Source: Hermatobates lingyangjiaoensis
Lineage: Eukaryota; Arthropoda; Insecta; Hemiptera; Hermatobatidae
Direction: 5' to 3'
DNA: 64,000 nt
Assembly (NCBI GenBank): GCA_026182355.1
Contig: JAPFBL010000116.1
Coordinates: 62,001-126,000 of the forward strand
Shown: positions 58,801 through 64,000 of the stretch, piece after piece
How positions within the stretch are numbered: position 1 is the stretch's first letter
Layout of the letters: every line of letters begins with the position of its first letter
Program-made: the position numbers and the translations under genes
The notes under the pieces: generated by a model
What the model was told of the DNA's origin: nothing
The model's input: only the letters and a program-made list of their open reading frames with translations
The model's database searches: none

Positions 58801-59115
58801 AGTGACATGTTAAATTAAAATCGATGACTCATGCTTAGTCATTGCTATAAATAGATTAAAGGGATAGTACAGGTTAATATAAAGGGAAGGTTAAAGGTCA
58901 ATAATGAACAAGAAACAAGCGGTTAGAATAAAAGAGTTGAAAGTCCAAGAAATTCAAGAAAGGTCAAGTGACAAGTTAAATTAAAATCGATGACTCATGC
59001 TTAGCCATTGCTATAAATAGATTAAAAAGGATAGTACAGGTTAATATAAAGAGAAGGTTAAAGGTCAATAATGAACAAGAAACAAGCGGTTAGAATAAAA
59101 GAGTTGAAAGGTCAA
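58801..59115. repeat. Tandem duplication, 166 bp period, two copies
   Basis: Copy 1 (58801-58945) and copy 2 (58967-59112) begin AGTGACA(T/A)GTTAAATTAA and contain AATCGATGACTCATGCTTAG and GAACAAGAAACAAGCGGTTA. They are about 96% identical over 145 bp. The copies are joined by 21 bp present only once. Confidence 0.88.
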
Positions 59116-59519
59116 CGGTATAACTGGACTAATAGAGAATAAATAGATTAAGAAAATTAATAATAATAATAATAATAATGTTAATAATAATTAATAATAA
59201 TAATAATTATGATTAATAGTAAACTAGAAAAGATATATTAAATAAAGAGTTGAAAGAGAGTAAGAATTAATAGGGAAGGTATAGTTAGTTAGAAAAAGAA
59301 AGAAAAGTTTATAGTTAGTTAGTTATAAAGAAAAGAATAATAATAATAAATATAAGAAAAGAAAACGTATTGAGTGCGCAAGCTTTCGACATCACAGATG
59401 TCATCGACGGGCGAAGTTGTTCCTAGGAGATCCAGGACGCAAAAGGCGTAGGGAAGGGAAAGCAGGCAAGTAGTGGGGGTAAGGGGAGTGGGGGAGCCCA
59501 ACTGGAGAACAGCTGCAGA

Positions 59520-60280
59520 TCACCTGATGCCGGAGGCCGACTCGCGCCGAGCAGCCTCGGGAATACCGACCGCAGGCCGAGCGCCCGCCCTCATCCCACC
59601 CTCCGGTCCACCAGCCCGAGTCACCAGATCAACCGAGCCACTATTATCAGCAGCACTATGTGGCGTTACAGTCAGTTCGGTATCCCGCTGCACGTCACCG
59701 CTTACTACCATACTCCTCATGCTGGGAATGACGAACATGTCAACCATCTGGCAGTTAAGGGAAGGCTTCTTAGACCTAATGTAGAGTGCTTCCAGGATTT
59801 TCAGGCGGTTAGGGTCACTTTGCAGTTGAAGGACTTTGGTTCCTTCGACTAACTTCTCCCTAGTGAGACGAGTACCATGGACTTCTTGTTCATGCTGTTT
59901 TGGTCCACCAGCAGACAGATGAAGGGTAAGACGCCTCGAGAGCTTCGTGTTTGTCATGCCGATGTATGTAGAAGGCAGGGCTGCACAGTTCCCTGAATTA
60001 CAAACATATTCATACACGAGATGACTTTTCTGGAGTCTGGGGTGACACACTGGAGGCTGTTCTTAAGAACAACATTACTGGTCTTATTGTTCTTATAAAA
60101 TATTGTTAATTTAAGCTTATCCTCCTCCGTCGTCGTTGAAACGTGCTTAAAGACGATATTTCGCAACGCTTGTTCATCTTGCTTGTACTGGCTGCTCATG
60201 TATGCCCTGTAATACAAGCGTATTACTTGATGCCTCTCCTCTGAGGCATCTTTGTTCTCTGTAGTGCCATACCACTTCTC
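59520..60280 (-). pseudogene. PLE ORF C-terminus with GIY-YIG endonuclease
   Basis: The reading frame enters from (TA)n as SEKWYGTTENKDASEERHQV, continues with QYKQDEQALRNIVFKHVST to about 60045, then needs a one-base frame change into the endonuclease frame (60050-59520). There the motifs are VYEYVC (residues 12-17), YIGMT (29-33), Arg39, EALYI with the likely catalytic Glu87, and PSLN with Asn99. This endonuclease makes the nick that primes reverse transcription. After residue 105 comes an unusual tail of about 70 residues rich in Gly, Ala, Arg and Pro, encoded by about 60% GC DNA. RT is absent, so it is not functional. Confidence 0.82.
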
Positions 60281-60282
60281 AG

Positions 60283-60308
<26 letters not shown>
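60281..60308. repeat. (TA)n microsatellite at the 5' truncation point of the PLE
   Basis: The pure TA run directly abuts the first PLE codon that can be read. Confidence 0.95.
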
Positions 60309-60309
<1 letters not shown>

Positions 60310-60314
<5 letters not shown>

Positions 60315-61780
60315 ATATTAGTGCAGGTCGATTAATTTTAGTTTCTGTGCAGGTTGAAAATGGTCCTCTGCAAGTCAGTCACACCCTCTGCATTTGCTGG
60401 TACGTATGCTTTATATTTGTCCTTCCGTTTGCTTACATAATATGCCTTACTCTCTCACATTTAATTCATGCGAAAAGTAATGTATTGTAATTTTTACCAA
60501 AACAAGTAAATTCATAACTTTCCTTTTTCTTTTTTATATCATAAATATCGAGAACCTAACGTTATAATTTTTAAATGAATTCTTCTCATACATGCCGATG
60601 TCAGGTTTTTCACATGTTCAAGATTCACTACTAAGAAAAACGATTGAGATCTTCACTTCCCATCAGGATAAGAAATCTAGTCATTATACTGTACAGTGGA
60701 ATATGGTTTTAAAAATAGCCTTAATATAAATATAATAAATTGGAAACCACATGGGAATGAATGTTTTCAAGTCATGTAAACATAAACTGGATGAGATAAA
60801 AACAAGTAGACTGAAAGACTTAGAGCTCACAAAAAAAAAAGAAATGTATTAGAATAAAACCGTTGAAGAGACTCTGGTACAAAGCAGATAATGAACAAGT
60901 TGAACAGTTTATTCATATCAGGTAATTTCGTTAATACATACATAAAAAAACATCCAGATCAGAAACTAAGAACGAATACCTACGAAAATTGAATCCACAT
61001 GCATATTGAAAAGTCTCCAAATACACTTAATTTTATTTTAAAACATCATAGTGTTCTTCTTTAAGTAAACCTACCATGGTGAAAGGCGAAAAAGGGATCT
61101 GCAATGACAGATGTTCAAGGAAAAGTCATTGCCATCTTTTCATTAAAGCAGATTTACTTGAAGTAGAACATCGCGTTTTCGAAATGGGTTGTTATGTAAA
61201 TAAAACTTGTTTCTGTATATTATTCTCAAGAATTATTACAAATTGATTTATCTTGATAATAAATTTGTATTCAGTCGAACCAAAGAGAAACCAATCACAA
61301 TAATTGTCCAATTACATGTATTTCTTTATTTGAAACTCACTATAAGGACTGAGTCTTGACTGGTATTCATTAACGTATTATCTTGATTGGTAATTGATTG
61401 ATTGACACTTGTTTCACAGCCTGTGTCGACAAACAGTTCATTTTCTTTTAATATTGCAGTTGAGTGCTTTTAATCTCAATTAGTGGTCAGCTTTTCTTGC
61501 CTTATTTCGTCAAAGTGCTGTCACAATTATTGCATGTTTCGTATTTGTAATATATTGATAAATTTATTAAAATAAATCAATGAATTGAAATTAATCGTTT
61601 CCTTTGGGTAAAGCTGACTGGTGAATAAATAAGATTTTTCTATCAATACTATAAAAACTTCAATGATTCTAACAATAATATATATCTCTTTCAGATTAAG
61701 ATATATATTGGAATTCTTAAAATTAAGAAATGTACGGTCATTGACGCGGAAAAGAACATATTATGTTTGGATATAAAGCA
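60310..61780. other. Unassigned AT-rich sequence
   Basis: About 1.5 kb with nothing recognised. Confidence 0.5.
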
Positions 61781-61784
61781 CGAC

Positions 61785-61926
61785 ACAGAAAAAAGAATAA
61801 AGAGAACACTTACACAATTCAATATTTCGAACTGTTGTCCGTCATCAGGAGTAGTCTAGAAGAGAGGACGAAGTGAGAGAGATCTCCCCACGTCGAAGAA
61901 CGGAGCGCGAAGGATATATATAATAA

Positions 61927-61962
<36 letters not shown>
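61785..61962 (-). mobile_element. PLE 3'-terminal fragment plus (TA)n
   Basis: The minus strand reads CTGATGACGGACAACAGTTC then GAAATATTGAATTGTG (core 61825-61848), with a TGTTCTCTTTATTC tail. A (TA)n-rich stretch lies on the other side at about 61914-61962. Confidence 0.65.
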
Positions 61963-61964
<2 letters not shown>

Positions 61965-61965
<1 letters not shown>

Positions 61966-64000
61966 TAAATTCCAACTATGTTGGAATTGAACTTAGTGCC
62001 AATTTATCTGCCTGCCTGGTATGAAATCGACTTCAAGCAATATAGCACATAAGTTACAATAAGGTTCCCCGTTGTATTTGTTTGCTTTAATTTAATTAAA
62101 ATATAAGATATAAAAGAAATAATTTATTCGCTTTAATGGAATGCCCATATTAATTTTATCTAAAAGTGGATTAGTATAAAGATGAGACGAGGTGAAGGCC
62201 CCAAAGTGGTCTTTAACACTGCACTAATGCGTTAATCAATGTTCTTTAGGCGAGATGGTGGAACAAGAAAATGGTGGCAGAGTGTTTAAATTATGGTTAG
62301 AAGGAACAGCAGTATCCTCTCTTGTAACCCGCTTGCATCACTCCACCCTTTCTCGAAAAACCACCTTTCACTCCGCTAATGTTCCCCAGCATTTGTACTC
62401 TAATGTCAAAAGGAAGCCTTCAACTCTCTCTCTTTCCTTCGATTCAACCAATATAAAAAAAATCCCTAAGTGGTTCCTAAGCAGTAATTCTAACAGAAAT
62501 GATTTAGTGTATATGTGTGTCAATAACAAATAATTTCATTGTTTTTTGAACAAAAAACAGATAATATGCAAAAAAATTGGCCTCTCAGTTCTGCAGAGTT
62601 GACTTTCTGAAACAAGTTTATGCATGCATTTTGTATCATAGCAACAGATCATGAAAAAAAATCTGATTTCGGAAATTTAACATACTCGTATATATGTGTT
62701 GCGCGGTTACCTACATTCCTTTAGGTAATTTTTGATTATATCCCTCTGTTTGTATTTAGGGGAGTAGATGTAAACCCAAAATCATACAAACACATTGCAG
62801 CTTGCAGCATTTTGTAGATATTAATTAAATTTATATCTTATATATATTAATTATATTTATGAAGGGCTCTATCGCCCTGGGCAATGTGCTTCATACAAAG
62901 GGTACTGCATATGAAAACAACCACTATTTTTTTTCTCCTGTTACTTTAAAAATTTAATACATTCCATTTAGTATTTAATTAATGTAAACATTGTCTGGTA
63001 AAGACAAATTTAATTCATTAATTAAATTAAAAATTAAAATTAATTTGGGTTGGACGTTGATTTTTATCTCACCAGTTTCTAGTGTTAATAAATTAATCAC
63101 GTTGTGTCATTTGGTGTACTCCTACTGAAGCAGATAATATAGAGGAGTGAGTTTCTTTGTTCTTTTATACGTTATGAAACTCTCCATCATTCTCAAAGAC
63201 AAAATATGAAGTGTGTCTAATTTTCTTGAAAGCACAGAACCATTTAGGTACATTGTGGTAATATGAGGCATACATTTGTACTATCATTTGAGTAATGATG
63301 AAAATGCGATGCCCTGATAATAACTGATAATGATACCCGTTTATTAACTGGGTATGACAACATGATACTGAATTTGTATCAGATAAGTGTAACTGACTCA
63401 TATTTCTCCTGCTAAAGAAATATGACCAGTGAACATATCAGTTATCAGCACGTTTTTCTGATGATTCCATCGATGAAAATGATCGAGTACGGGTTCGTCT
63501 TTCATCTTTCTATCGGACTGGAAAACACCATTACGAAATTCAACAGACAGGCATTGGGTGAAATAAAAATATTTTTTATTGTAGTATGTTTGTTTTTTTA
63601 AACAGATGTATATTTAACTATGTCAGATTTCATTAATTATTATTTTAATGACTAGAAATAATTTGACATTATTGTTTAAAATTATCTGTCACAACAGGTA
63701 GAATGTAACCTCCTTGGAGACCCTAATCTGGTTTGATCCAAGGTTCAACCAAACTATTATCTTTATTAAAATTGACTATTTTTAAGTAACGTGCCGCAAA
63801 AGAATTTTGGGGTTGGTCTAACGGGTCAGATACGGTATAGTGTATATCAAGGAGTAATCTGTAGTCATATACACCATCTCTATGTCATTATATGGCATTA
63901 TTAGGCGTTAACACAAATATTACGTGTTATGATAGACTTATTACGCATATCGACTCACACAAAGTATAATAAAAGAAGTCTCCACATAAGGGAGGTGATA
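61965..64000. other. Unassigned AT-rich sequence
   Basis: About 2 kb to the right edge. A 92-codon ORF at 62255-62533 is not recognised. No repeat family was identified. Confidence 0.5.

Larger units (their letters stand above)
58692..60280 (-). mobile_element. 5'-truncated PLE inserted between (TA)n tracts
   Basis: It lies between (TA)n at 58674-58691 and 60281-60308. On the minus strand it has the C-terminal part of the ORF (60280-59520), a GC-rich stretch, a terminus core CGATGA...GAAA (59383-59406) and then a T/A-rich 3' region with a (TTA)n-like tract and a tandem duplication. The true 3' end is uncertain and may be nearer 59340. Confidence 0.6.

Noticed and set aside
62255..62533. 92-codon plus ORF as a host gene
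   Set aside because: No recognisable domain, an AT-rich end and no splice evidence.

Overview
This 64 kb window is AT-rich invertebrate nuclear DNA, made almost entirely of transposable elements, their debris and microsatellites. The mix of an R1/Jockey-like LINE, an irritans-type mariner, Penelope-like elements (PLEs) with GIY-YIG endonucleases and a Ty3/gypsy element fits an arthropod best. That is an inference, and other invertebrates are not excluded. I found no convincing host gene, rRNA, tRNA or CRISPR array. One weak candidate host exon lies at 23758-23955.

Layout. 1-4609 (minus strand) is the 5' two-thirds of a young Ty3/gypsy retrotransposon: putative 189 bp LTR, tRNA-Phe primer-binding site, intact gag, then an uninterrupted pol (protease, RT, RNase H, integrase) running off the left edge. 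Gag and pol share one reading frame and are separated only by a single UGA. 6726-7449 is an internally deleted mariner with both inverted repeats. 11-20 kb is dense with PLE fragments, several in head-to-head palindromes and almost all touching (TA)n arrays. 20-31 kb is mostly unrecognised AT-rich DNA with a 40 bp minisatellite, (GA)n and a distant GIY-YIG fragment. 31-47 kb carries more PLE tails, two more palindromes, a 51 bp in-frame tandem repeat made from a PLE coding segment, an R1-like LINE fragment at 40180-40893 and the first copies of an unclassified dispersed repeat (called family X here). 50-54 kb holds further family X copies. 54345-54769 is a hAT-type MITE with a perfect 8 bp target duplication. 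57.7-60.3 kb is a PLE mosaic with the best-preserved GIY-YIG reading frame.

How the parts relate. The main signal is repeated colonisation by several PLE subfamilies. About two dozen PLE 3' termini share a core CTGANGA - short stem-loop - GAAA, the arrangement of a hammerhead ribozyme. Their ends lie repeatedly at (TA)n tracts, and N-terminal coding fragments stop at the same codon where (TA)n begins. One 205 bp PLE insertion at 37807-38011 has a 13 bp target duplication and a related unoccupied copy of its target 14.8 kb away, which fixes the element's 3' end. The gypsy element is the youngest component; the other coding remnants are all broken.
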